Origin: Pseudomonadota bacterium
GTDB taxonomy: Bacteria > Pseudomonadota > Alphaproteobacteria > Caulobacterales > Caulobacteraceae
Length of the DNA: 37,756 nt
Assembly (NCBI GenBank): GCA_023456105.1
Contig: JAEYAO010000077.1
Span: forward strand, 1 to 37,756
Direction of reading: 5' to 3'
The position numbers and the translations under genes were made by a program. Positions 17,304 through 25,234 of the stretch are shown here, in pieces. The first letter of the stretch is position 1, and every line of letters begins with the position of its first letter. Below the pieces are notes generated by a model. That model made no database searches. It saw only the letters and a program-made list of their open reading frames with translations, and was not told where the DNA came from.

Positions 17304-18640
17304 TCGCCGCTCCTGGCCCCCGCGCGATCCCGCGTCTGCGCTGCGAGGCTGGCCAGAAGCAAAGCCATCAGCACCTGAAGCGCCGGGGTGCGAAGCGGAT
17401 AGTCGACCAACGAAGCCGCCAGAAGCACCGCCAGGGCGATAAGGACAAGAGCGCTATAGGGGCCCCTGCGGCGCCACGCCTTTCGCAGCAGCAGCACAAG
17501 AAGGGCTGCGGGCAAAAGCGCGAGCAGGCCATATTCGATCCCCACCTCCAGCCAGTCATTGTGCGCCTGGTTGGTGAAGCCGGCGGTCAGATCGTCGGGC
17601 GTTTCGACGCCGGCGAACACCGCGCTGAAGCTGCCAGCGCCCGTCCCGAACGGCAGGTGGGCGGCCGCGATGCGTCCTGCGTCGGCCCAGATGTCGAACC
17701 GCAGATCACGAGGCGCATCGGCGAAGCGGTCCGCAGCGACCCAAGACCCGGCGACGGCCAGGCCGAGACCGACCACCAGCAGCAGGCCGAGCAGAAGGAG
17801 GCGACGCCGGTCCGGTGTCCGGCGGGCTCGCAGCCCTGGCAGCAGTCCAAGGGTGCAAAGCAGCAGCAGCCCGGCGCCGGCCCTGGAGCCGGAAATCGCC
17901 ACCCCTGCTAGAAGGGCGAGACAGGCGACGGCGCCAAGGGCGAGTGCGACGCCGGAGCGCCCTCGATCCGCCGAGGCGCGGCGCTGGAAGCTCCAGGCAG
18001 CCACGGCTGGAAGCGATGCGACCAGAAAAGCAGCCCAGTGGTTGCGATTGGCAAAGAAGCCGGTCGCTGCGCGTCCCGCATCCGGACCATAGAGGCGAAA
18101 CGGGCTGGAGGGGCCGCCGCCCAGTTGAAACCCGCCCAAGCCAACGGAGATGACCGCTATCATTGCGACCAGCAGCCACATCGTCTGGGCCTGAGAGCGG
18201 CGAAGTGTCAACACGCCAAGGAAGACGGCGGCAAAGGGCGTAAGGCCGAACAGCGCGTCCCACGTGGCGCCTGGCACCAAACTGATCGGCCGCCAAGTCT
18301 CACCCGCACCCACTGCGACGAGATCGGCCGCTAATGCGGCTCGACCAGGCAGGGCGCTCCAGACCGCCGGCGGCAGCGGGATCAATTGCACCAGCGGCAA
18401 CAGGATCAGCGATCCAAGAAACAGCAGGGCCGGGCGGGAGACATCCTCTCTAGCCAGCAGCCGCAGGGCGCCGAGGGCCAGCAGCGGCAAGCCGGCAAGC
18501 CGGAGAACGAGGTCCAAGCCATCGTTGTCTTGAGACGCCCCGCCAAGAACCAGCGCCAAAGCAAGGTACAAGCCCAAGACTGCGGTGTACCAGGGGTGGG
18601 CGTCTCCGCCAGTTCGCGCACGTGCGGCAAGCGGGTTCAT
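17294..18640 (-). CDS. O-antigen ligase/polymerase family membrane protein (second in the window)
   Basis: 448 aa with about ten to twelve hydrophobic segments. Two stretches typical of the Wzy_C/O-antigen ligase family are present: GFFANRNHWAAFLVASLPAV in the middle and AGFTNQAHNDWLEVGIEYGL in the periplasmic loop. It is the last gene of the minus-strand operon; its ATG overlaps the stop of the TPR gene (ATGA). It resembles exopolysaccharide-associated ligase-like proteins more than the plus-strand protein does. Whether it polymerises repeat units or attaches the chain to lipid or protein cannot be told from sequence. Confidence 0.82.
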   Translation of the reverse strand: MNPLAARARTGGDAHPWYTAVLGLYLALALVLGGASQDNDGLDLVLRLAGLPLLALGALRLLAREDVSRPALLFLGSLILLPLVQLIPLPPAVWSALPGRAALAADLVAVGAGETWRPISLVPGATWDALFGLTPFAAVFLGVLTLRRSQAQTMWLLVAMIAVISVGLGGFQLGGGPSSPFRLYGPDAGRAATGFFANRNHWAAFLVASLPAVAAWSFQRRASADRGRSGVALALGAVACLALLAGVAISGSRAGAGLLLLCTLGLLPGLRARRTPDRRRLLLLGLLLVVGLGLAVAGSWVAADRFADAPRDLRFDIWADAGRIAAAHLPFGTGAGSFSAVFAGVETPDDLTAGFTNQAHNDWLEVGIEYGLLALLPAALLVLLLRKAWRRRGPYSALVLIALAVLLAASLVDYPLRTPALQVLMALLLASLAAQTRDRAGARSGDQA

Positions 18641-19908
18641 TGAAGACCAGTCGGCTCGATATGTAGGTCGTCATAGACCGCAGTGGTCGGGGACAGGCTC
18701 GCACCCGGACGTGTCTCCAGCGCGAGCCGCTGTGCGGGACAGGCCTGTGCGGTTTCGAAAAAAATGGAGATGAGGAAAGTCCCCTCCCCGCTTTCGCGTA
18801 GGGTTTGGGTTGCCTCTATGGCAGGTCCGTTCTCACAACGCACCGTCCAGACCAGGGCGTCTTCGGGTGTGTTCGCTTCACGCCACACACGCCCCTGCAG
18901 CCGGTAGGTTCCGGGGGCGAGCACCAGCAGCTGTTCCGCCAGCTTCTGCCGCTTTAGTCCACCGAGGGCCGTCGCCTGGAGTGCGCGACCCTCTCCTGTC
19001 GGCGAGCGGATGATCTCGGCCGCACCCCCGTCCGCCGCCAGCAGCCGCCATCCGAAGGGCGGCAGGCTGTCAACGGCCTCGAAGCCCCCGTCGATCAACA
19101 AGCCGGCCGCCGTCTGCGGGCGCTGTTGTTGCCACGCCACCAGCGCAGCGACATAGGCACGGTCGCGGACAAGACGATCGATATAGGCGCCGGCTTCCTG
19201 ATCGGTCGGAAGCGCCGGACCATCCCGCAGCAACTGCTGAAGATGATAGGCGAAGGCGGGTTGAGAGGCAGATCGAGCGTAGCTCGCCAGCAGCAACGGA
19301 CGCCAGGGCGGCGTCAGCGCCAGCCGCTCCGCCAGAGCGACCCGTGCGCCAGGTGTGGCGTCGAGCACGGGGAACAGCACAGGAAACAGCGTCTCATTCA
19401 ACTCCGGACGGCGTCGAAGCAGAACATCCAAGGCGCGCATGGCGGCAGGATAGTCCTGGCGATCCACGGCGCGGGCGAAAAGCCAAGTTTGGCTGGGCGC
19501 GTCGCGCAGGCTGAGCCGGGCCGCTGTTTGCATCAACGCATCGGCGTTCTGGAGCTCGCCCTTAGCGACAGCGGCTTGTCCCAGGACTGAGACAGCGCGC
19601 GCTGATAGCGGGGCGTACTCTAGCGCGCGGCGTGCGTGAGCTTCAGCCAGCGAGACGCTCGCAGGTCCCGCAGCACCTCCCAGCGTGTCGGCGGCAAGAG
19701 CCAAGTGCGCCTCCGCCTGCCACGGCCATACCCTAAGCGCGCGATCTGGCTCATCCTCCGCCCATAGCCTGCCGAGGCCGAACGCCGCCGTGACGAGGCC
19801 CAAGCCGGCCAGGGCGCTGACGATCAGAACCGCCGCAGGACGAGACGCCCTCAGCTTTTCCTGCTTGTGGCTTTCACGGGGACCATGCGGTGACGTGCGG
19901 CCAGCCAT
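18637..19908 (-). CDS. Membrane-anchored TPR protein of the polysaccharide operon, function unknown
   Basis: 423 aa. The N-terminus is basic (HKQEKLRASRP) and followed by one membrane helix (AAVLIVSALAGLGLVTAAFGLG), so most of the protein should be periplasmic. Residues about 55-250 are Ala/Leu-rich helical repeats of TPR type (SLAEAHARRALEYAPLSARA, LGQAAVAKGELQNADALM). The last ~150 residues look like a beta-sandwich (DGGFEAVDSLPPFGWRL, APGTYRLQGRVWRE, VYDDLHIEPTG), resembling a carbohydrate-binding-like fold. It sits between the BY-kinase and the ligase-type gene and overlaps the latter by ATGA, so a role in chain assembly or export is inferred. No specific family is recognised. Confidence 0.75.
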   Translation of the reverse strand: MAGRTSPHGPRESHKQEKLRASRPAAVLIVSALAGLGLVTAAFGLGRLWAEDEPDRALRVWPWQAEAHLALAADTLGGAAGPASVSLAEAHARRALEYAPLSARAVSVLGQAAVAKGELQNADALMQTAARLSLRDAPSQTWLFARAVDRQDYPAAMRALDVLLRRRPELNETLFPVLFPVLDATPGARVALAERLALTPPWRPLLLASYARSASQPAFAYHLQQLLRDGPALPTDQEAGAYIDRLVRDRAYVAALVAWQQQRPQTAAGLLIDGGFEAVDSLPPFGWRLLAADGGAAEIIRSPTGEGRALQATALGGLKRQKLAEQLLVLAPGTYRLQGRVWREANTPEDALVWTVRCENGPAIEATQTLRESGEGTFLISIFFETAQACPAQRLALETRPGASLSPTTAVYDDLHIEPTGLQ

Positions 19909-19922
19909 CTTCGACGCGCCCC

Positions 19923-22160
19923 TCAGCCCTTGCGTCGACGCGCCTTGGCGCCGGGCGCTTCCTCCATCCCGTAGTCATAGGAATAGGTGTATTCGTAGCC
20001 ATAGCCGCCGAGGTTCGCCCGCTTGGAGTCGAAGCGCTCCAACACACCGCCCAGGATGTCGGCGCCCGCGCCTCTCAACCGGTCAAGGGCGCGCAGCGCC
20101 GTGCCTCGCCGCACGATGCCCGCGCCGCTGATGAAGAGCACGCCGTCCACGGCATTGCCGAGCAAGGTGGCGTCGGCCAAGCCCATCACCGGCGGGCCGT
20201 CGATGATCACCAGTTCGAAATGCTCAGCAAGCCTGCCTAGAACGTCGGGCAAGGCTTGGCTGGAGAGCAGGTCGGCGGGGCTTGGCGGACGCGGACCGCT
20301 CGGCAGCAAAGTCAGGTGTTCCTGCTCCGTTGGCTGCAGCAGGTCGTGCAGGTCCGATCCTGCCAGAGCGGACGAGAAGCCAGCCCGGTTGTTACCGCCC
20401 AGCATCTTGTGCAGCGACGGATTACGAAGGTCGCCGTCAACCAGCAACACGCTCTTTCCCGTCCGCGCAAAGGCACGGGCGATCGCAACCGACGAGGTGC
20501 TCTTGCCCTCGGCTGGCTGGGCGCTGGTCACAAGAAGGGTGCGCACCATGCCGCCAGGTCGCGCGAACTGCAGGGCCGAACGCACGGAGTAATAGGCTTC
20601 AGAGAAGCCGGAGCGAGGGTCCCGCTCGGCCTGCGCCAACGCTGCGGCCGACGGCAACAGCGGAACACTGCCAAGAAGGGGCACGTTCAGCTTCGCTTCG
20701 ATGTCGGCCGGCACCCGAAGCGATTCATCCAGGAACTCGAGCACGAAGATGATCGCGGCGCCCAGCAGCAAACCGAGGAGACTCGCGAGCGCGAGGTTGA
20801 TCAGCGGACGCGGCGCCACCGGATTTACCGGGAGGTCGGCTCGATCGACGACCGACACGTTGTTGGTGCCCACGCCGCCCGCGATGCCGATCTCGCGATA
20901 GCGCTGGAGAAGGCCGTCATAAAGGGTGCGGTTGGTGTCGAGCTCGCGCTGAAGGATGTTGTAGCGGATGCTGCGTTGATCCAGGTCGAGCGCCTGCGCC
21001 TTTAGTGCGTCGATTTCTCCCTGGATCGAGCGTTCGGCTGCTGCCGCTGATGCATACTCGCCTTGAAGCGAGCGACGAACATCGCCGGCCTCGGCCGCCA
21101 ACTGCCGATCCAACTCGGTGATCTGGGCCTGGATTTGTTGAACGCTGGGATACTCAGGCTGGAAGCGTTCCAGCAGCTCCTGCCGCCTCGCGGTGAGTTC
21201 GGCGCGCTGTTCACGCAGCGCCTGGATGGTGGGGCTCGACAACACCTCGCTGAGACCCAGTCCGGTTGAAGCCTGCGCTGCGCGCCAGCGCTCCTCGGCG
21301 GCGATGCGGCTGGTGCGCGCCTCGGCCAACGAGGCGTTCAGGGCTTCCAGCGAGGAGGCGATCAGCGATCGGCCGCGGTTTGCGCCCCCGTCCGACGTGG
21401 CGCTTGCGCTGGGGATGTTGATGATCTGCTGGTTGGAGGCATAGGCGACGAGCTCGCGCTCGGACTCCTCCAAGCGGGCGCGAAGTTGCTCGATGCGTTC
21501 TTCAAGGAAGCGACGGGCATAGGACGAGGCTTCGAAGCGACGCTCCAGGTTGGTCGCGATAAAGGTCTCAGTGATGGAGTTGACCACCGCCTGCGCCAGG
21601 GCCGGGTCGGCGCTGTCATAGCTGATCGTCACCAAGCGGGAGTTCATCGTTGGCGTGACACGAAGATTGGCGAGCAGTTGATTGACGGCCTGCCGATTGC
21701 GTTCGGCCGGCGAGCCTCCATCCTCGTCACTTCGCGGCTGCGCGTTGGCGGGGCTGCGCCGATTTGCTTCGCTAAACTGCGCGTCCTGCGCCAGGCGCAG
21801 TCCCGTCACCACACGCTGAGCCAGCGACCGGCTCTTCAACAGGCCATATTGAGTTTGATAAAATTCCTGTGCCGAGTACATGCCTTCGGCCGGAAGAACT
21901 CCTTCCACGTCGACGACCTGCGCGGCTTCGCGGTCGATCTGTAGGGTGGCGCTGGCGCGATAGATCGGCGTCGACAGCAGGGTGATCACCACGCCAAGGA
22001 CCAACGCAACCGCCAGCACGCCGGCAAGTATCCACCAGCGCTTCAACAGAATATGCCAAAGACGGCGCAAATCGATCAGGCCGTCGCCGTCCTGCCCGAA
22101 CAGGGGACGAGACTCTGCAGCAGAAGAGCTGGTACCGGCCGCGGGAAGCATGGAGGTCAT
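19923..22160 (-). CDS. Polysaccharide co-polymerase and BY-type tyrosine autokinase (GumC/Wzc-like)
   Basis: 745 aa. Two membrane helices (about 42-62 and 453-475) flank a long periplasmic coiled-coil region, the Wzz/GumC layout. The cytoplasmic kinase follows: activating helix EAYYSVRSALQF (521-532), Walker A SAQPAEGKST (546-555), Walker A' VLLVDGDLRN (571-580) and Walker B VIIDGPP (651-657). The tail is a tyrosine ladder with Tyr at 720, 722, 724, 726, 728 and 730, then a basic end. Wzc-type proteins control chain length and assemble with the outer-membrane Wza channel, cycling through phosphorylation. The Wza-like gene is 5 bp upstream, and the cognate PHP phosphatase precedes that. Confidence 0.92.
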   Translation of the reverse strand: MTSMLPAAGTSSSAAESRPLFGQDGDGLIDLRRLWHILLKRWWILAGVLAVALVLGVVITLLSTPIYRASATLQIDREAAQVVDVEGVLPAEGMYSAQEFYQTQYGLLKSRSLAQRVVTGLRLAQDAQFSEANRRSPANAQPRSDEDGGSPAERNRQAVNQLLANLRVTPTMNSRLVTISYDSADPALAQAVVNSITETFIATNLERRFEASSYARRFLEERIEQLRARLEESERELVAYASNQQIINIPSASATSDGGANRGRSLIASSLEALNASLAEARTSRIAAEERWRAAQASTGLGLSEVLSSPTIQALREQRAELTARRQELLERFQPEYPSVQQIQAQITELDRQLAAEAGDVRRSLQGEYASAAAAERSIQGEIDALKAQALDLDQRSIRYNILQRELDTNRTLYDGLLQRYREIGIAGGVGTNNVSVVDRADLPVNPVAPRPLINLALASLLGLLLGAAIIFVLEFLDESLRVPADIEAKLNVPLLGSVPLLPSAAALAQAERDPRSGFSEAYYSVRSALQFARPGGMVRTLLVTSAQPAEGKSTSSVAIARAFARTGKSVLLVDGDLRNPSLHKMLGGNNRAGFSSALAGSDLHDLLQPTEQEHLTLLPSGPRPPSPADLLSSQALPDVLGRLAEHFELVIIDGPPVMGLADATLLGNAVDGVLFISGAGIVRRGTALRALDRLRGAGADILGGVLERFDSKRANLGGYGYEYTYSYDYGMEEAPGAKARRRKG

Positions 22161-22165
22161 CAGCT

Positions 22166-22852
22166 TTAATTCAGTACGTTGAAGATGCCGACCAGGAAGC
22201 CGCCCAGCGGCGCCAGGTCGCGAATGAGGCGGCGCGCGCGCGCCGTGTCGACGATCACTGTATCGCCAGGAGCAAGCTCAGGGTCAGCAAGCCGGCCCGC
22301 TTGAATCTCGCGCAGATCGAAACGCGCAGCGGTTTGTTGGCCTTCGGCCTGGCGCAAGACAACCACGTTTCCGGCGTTTGCGTTCTCGCTCAGACCTTGA
22401 GCCTGTGCGATCGCCTGAACCAGGGTCAGCCGCCCCTGCACCGGGAAGACGCCGGCTTCGCGCACCTCGCCTGACACAACCACCCGCTGGCTTTGCGGCG
22501 TGGTGATCTGGATGGTGACGTTCGGATCGCGAACGTAGCGCGTCGCATAGGCCCGCTCCACCTCAGCCGCCAGCTCCGGCGGCGTGCGGCCCAAGGCGTC
22601 TACGGCCCCTACGAGCGGCAGGTTCAGCTGCCCGTCTCCATCTACCTGCGCCGTACCAGACAGTTCCGGCACGCCGAAGATGTTGACCTGCAACTGATCA
22701 AAAGGCCCGATGCGGTAGCTGGGCTGCGGCGTGGTTTGGACAACCGGGGCGGGCAAGGCGACCGGCAGAGGCGCTTCGCGCGTCGCACAGGCGCTCAATC
22801 CGCTGCAGAACAGCAGGACAGCAGCACAAGCTGCGCTTGACGTGCGGATCAT
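22166..22852 (-). CDS. Outer-membrane polysaccharide export lipoprotein (Wza/GumB-like)
   Basis: 228 aa. The signal peptide ends in lipobox LSAC with Cys22. The polysaccharide biosynthesis/export domain follows (SYRIGPFDQLQVNIFGVPELSG, VDGDGQLNLPLVGAVDALG), then one SLBB-like domain (VVVSGEVREAGVFPVQGRLTL). It is shorter than Wza (about 380 aa) and nearer GumB in length, with one SLBB domain and no C-terminal amphipathic helix obvious. It should form the periplasmic and outer-membrane exit with the BY-kinase encoded next. Its start overlaps the phosphatase stop by ATGA. Confidence 0.9.
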   Translation of the reverse strand: MIRTSSAACAAVLLFCSGLSACATREAPLPVALPAPVVQTTPQPSYRIGPFDQLQVNIFGVPELSGTAQVDGDGQLNLPLVGAVDALGRTPPELAAEVERAYATRYVRDPNVTIQITTPQSQRVVVSGEVREAGVFPVQGRLTLVQAIAQAQGLSENANAGNVVVLRQAEGQQTAARFDLREIQAGRLADPELAPGDTVIVDTARARRLIRDLAPLGGFLVGIFNVLN

Positions 22853-23643
22853 CCAAAACCTCCAAACCAGCGTCGACGCGCAGGCCTGCCAGCGGGCGCC
22901 TGAGCGGGTGCGAGCGCAGGCATGGTTGCTGGCGGCTGATCAAGCAGCACGCCATGAGGCCTAACCGACACCATGTCCCGCGCGGCCTGCTGTCCGAAGC
23001 GATCAGCCACTCGTTCGCGTGCTTCCGAAAGCACGGGCCGGCGACGGCGAAGGTTGTGGCCATCGCTGGCAAGGATGTGCACGCGCCCTTCGTCGAGCAT
23101 CCGATCCGACCAATACTGCGCACGTCGGCCAAACAGGCCCGTGACGGAGCCGCCCGTCAACTGGATCCAGGCGCCCGCCTCGAACACGTCGCAGATGGTC
23201 TGGTAGCGGTCCTCAATCCAGGTCAGCCGCTCTGGATGGGTGATGATCGGAACAAAGCCTGCCGCGAGAATGTCGAAGATGACCTCCGCCATGCGGGGCG
23301 GCGCCACGTGATGCGGCGGCTCGAACAGGAAGTAGCGTGATCCGCCAAGCGTTGGAATGCGCCCAGTCTGCAACTGCTCAAGCATGTCAGGGGTGAGCTG
23401 CGCATCCGCGCCGACTGTCAAGGTCAGCGGGATGTCGGCCTGAGCCAACTGCTCGCGCAGCCGGGTGACCCCATCATGGATGATCTCGGCGGTGTTGTTG
23501 TACAGGCCAGGGTAGATGTGCGGGGTACAGGCAAGGGTGGTTACGCCGTCCGCGCACGCCACACGCGCCATAGCCAGGGCTTCTTCCAGGTCCGTGGCGC
23601 CATCATCAATGCCGGGCAGGAGATGGCAGTGCAGATCAATCAT
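22849..23643 (-). CDS. PHP-domain protein-tyrosine phosphatase (CpsB/YwqE-like)
   Basis: 264 aa. Metal-binding PHP motifs are clear: MIDLHCHLLPGIDDGA at the start, TPHIYPG, EPPHH, ITHPER and ILASDGHN. In CpsB/CapC/YwqE these ligate two or three metals and dephosphorylate the tyrosine tail of the partner BY-kinase, encoded two genes downstream. The C-terminal ~30 residues are Pro/Ala-rich and end in RRRWFGGFG, an odd basic tail. It is the first gene of the minus-strand operon, with only 41 bp between its start codon and the terminator of the preceding gene. Confidence 0.88.
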   Translation of the reverse strand: MIDLHCHLLPGIDDGATDLEEALAMARVACADGVTTLACTPHIYPGLYNNTAEIIHDGVTRLREQLAQADIPLTLTVGADAQLTPDMLEQLQTGRIPTLGGSRYFLFEPPHHVAPPRMAEVIFDILAAGFVPIITHPERLTWIEDRYQTICDVFEAGAWIQLTGGSVTGLFGRRAQYWSDRMLDEGRVHILASDGHNLRRRRPVLSEARERVADRFGQQAARDMVSVRPHGVLLDQPPATMPALAPAQAPAGRPARRRWFGGFG

Positions 23644-23684
23644 CGAGTGGATACGCTACGCCCCCCAGCGCCGGCACAAACCGC

Positions 23685-23708
23685 AAAAAAAAAGCGGCCG
23701 AAGCCGCT
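23685..23708 (-). terminator. Rho-independent terminator after the FecR-like gene
   Basis: On the minus strand AGCGGC, a TTCG loop and GCCGCT are followed by nine T. It lies 25 bp past the stop of the exported FecR-like gene and 41 bp before the phosphatase start, so it separates the two units or attenuates read-through into the export operon. Confidence 0.9.
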
Positions 23709-23732
23709 CTTCTTGACTTCCGTGATCAGGGC

Positions 23733-24218
23733 TTAGCGGCTGATCGGCTCGTCTTCGTCATCGTCGGCGACGGTCGCCACAACGGCCACCAGACCGCCGG
23801 CCGCCAGACCGCCAACCACCAGACCCGTGGTGCTGATCGCTGCCAGCCCCCCAGCAGATGCTGATCCCGCCGCGACGCCAGCGCCGGTCTCAACAGCCTG
23901 GCCGCCGCCCGCCACCTGAGCGGCGCAGGGCGAAACCGAAGGAACCGTGAAGGCCTGACCCGCAGCGATCGGCAGCGCGCACCCGTCGGCGAAGACAACC
24001 TGGGTGGCCGCAGACGTCCGAACCACGTCACCGGCGCGCAGGATCGAGGCTGCGTCAGACGAGACAAAGCCTTGGCCGCGGTCCACCATCACTTGACCAG
24101 CAGCGCCCGACAGGCGCGCGGTCGGCGTTTGCGCTGAGGCGCCCGACTGGGCCGAAGCGCCCGCGGAAACCGCAGCGACGGCAAGAGCAGCGGCGACGAC
24201 GCTCAGGGACTTCTTCAT
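23733..24218 (-). CDS. Secreted FecR-like small protein with hydrophobic segment and acidic tail
   Basis: 161 aa from ATG 24218 (AAGG just upstream); the longer open frame to 24341 adds an implausible N-terminus. The signal peptide is MKKSLSVVAAALAVAAVSAGASAQ. A FecR-like beta segment follows: GQVMVDRGQGFVSS, ILRAGDVVRTSAATQVVFAD and two Cys that could pair. The C-terminal part is a Gly/Ala-rich hydrophobic stretch (STTGLVVGGLAAGGLVAVVA) and an acidic tail, DDDEDEP. It may sit in the membrane after export. Placement next to polysaccharide export genes suggests an envelope role, but function is unknown. Confidence 0.75.
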   Translation of the reverse strand: MKKSLSVVAAALAVAAVSAGASAQSGASAQTPTARLSGAAGQVMVDRGQGFVSSDAASILRAGDVVRTSAATQVVFADGCALPIAAGQAFTVPSVSPCAAQVAGGGQAVETGAGVAAGSASAGGLAAISTTGLVVGGLAAGGLVAVVATVADDDEDEPISR

Positions 24219-24385
24219 GGTGGACCTTTCCAACAGACGGCTACCGCAGGTTGCCAAGACGCATAGCACGATGGCGATCGCGTCAGCAACCCCGATTACG
24301 TCAAATGAGATGACTGGGGAGTTAAAGGGCGAGCCGGGCAAAAGGTTCAGATCGGCGACGCGTCTCGTAACTCAGAGCGCGCGCC

Positions 24386-24793
24386 TCAGCGGTGATCCGA
24401 GCCGCTATGCGGGCCGCCGGCCTGGCGCCTCACAGCTCCAATCGAGACGACCAGAAACACAGCTGCGACAACAGCCGAATCCCAGAGGGCTTCAAGAACG
24501 CTGGGGCCTCGGTTCACGCCGGGCAGGCCCTGGATCACTTCAATCAAGATTCCAAGAAGCGTCAGGCCCCACCACAGCCGCAGAAGCGACGTTCGGGGCA
24601 GAGCCGCGGCGGACAGAGCCGCCAGCACCAGAAAGGCTGCACCGTGGCTCAGCCAATCCGAGCCAAGCGAGGGTGCGGACGAGACCGGCAGAAAGGCGGC
24701 CGCCAGCACACCCGCGCCCGAGACGATGAGCGCAAGGCGGCTTAAGAGAACAACAAGGCGCGAGTTTGAAAAGGCGGGAGAGGCTATGTTCAC
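24386..24793 (-). CDS. VanZ-like small integral membrane protein
   Basis: 135 aa from GTG 24793, with AGGA about ten bases upstream; the frame is open further upstream to 25162 but that extension is Cys/Pro/Arg-rich and unconvincing. There are about four membrane helices: LVVLLSRLALIVSGAGVLAAA, LSHGAAFLVLAALSAAAL, LWWGLTLLGILIEVIQGL and SAVVAAVFLVVSIGA. The SDWLSHGAAFLVL stretch resembles the D-K-x-x-H-x-x-x-F core of the VanZ-like family. Such genes often lie beside exopolysaccharide loci. Molecular role unknown. Confidence 0.65.
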   Translation of the reverse strand: MNIASPAFSNSRLVVLLSRLALIVSGAGVLAAAFLPVSSAPSLGSDWLSHGAAFLVLAALSAAALPRTSLLRLWWGLTLLGILIEVIQGLPGVNRGPSVLEALWDSAVVAAVFLVVSIGAVRRQAGGPHSGSDHR

Positions 24794-24922
24794 GCGCTGT
24801 CCTAGCCGACTGGCCCTCAGGCCCGCAACGACCAGCCTCCCGGCTTGCATCGGGATGTGCGGGGATGGTGCAAAGGCCGACCCCTTGGCGCCGAATGGGC
24901 GCAACGGCATAGACCTCGGTCG

Positions 24923-25090
24923 GTGGAGAACACCACAACTGGGGGCGGCGGACATACGATCAACCTCGAGCAGGGTGTCGAGGCAGAATTGCTGATCCGC
25001 CGCGCCCGCGGGCCGCTCACCATTCAGGTGCAGATGATCAGCCAAGTCGAGGTGGTCTCGTCGAGCGGACCGGCGCCCGGCGGCAGGTGA
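24923..25090 (+). CDS. Small hypothetical ORF (55 codons)
   Basis: A plus-strand frame from GTG 24923 reads MENTTTGGGGHTINLEQGVE then a regular alternating stretch (LLIRRARGPLTIQVQM) and ends at TGA 25088-25090. Codon third positions are GC-rich, and the peptide looks like a small beta-rich protein. No ribosome binding site is obvious and no family is recognised. Confidence 0.3.
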   Translation: MENTTTGGGGHTINLEQGVEAELLIRRARGPLTIQVQMISQVEVVSSSGPAPGGR

Positions 25091-25234
25091 AGGGTTCACC
25101 TTGCGCCAACAGGGTCGATGGCAAGCGCAACCGGGTGGACATAGACAGCCGCACGGGAGCACGAATCTTACCTCGCCGAATGCGCACGCCAGCGGGTTGA
25201 TGACCGTCCTGGGCGCCAGGTTGCCGAGCCATGA

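Noticed and set aside
24794..25162. N-terminal extension of the VanZ-like frame
   Set aside because: Cys/Pro/Arg-rich and unlike a membrane protein; GTG 24793 has a ribosome binding site and gives a normal N-terminus.
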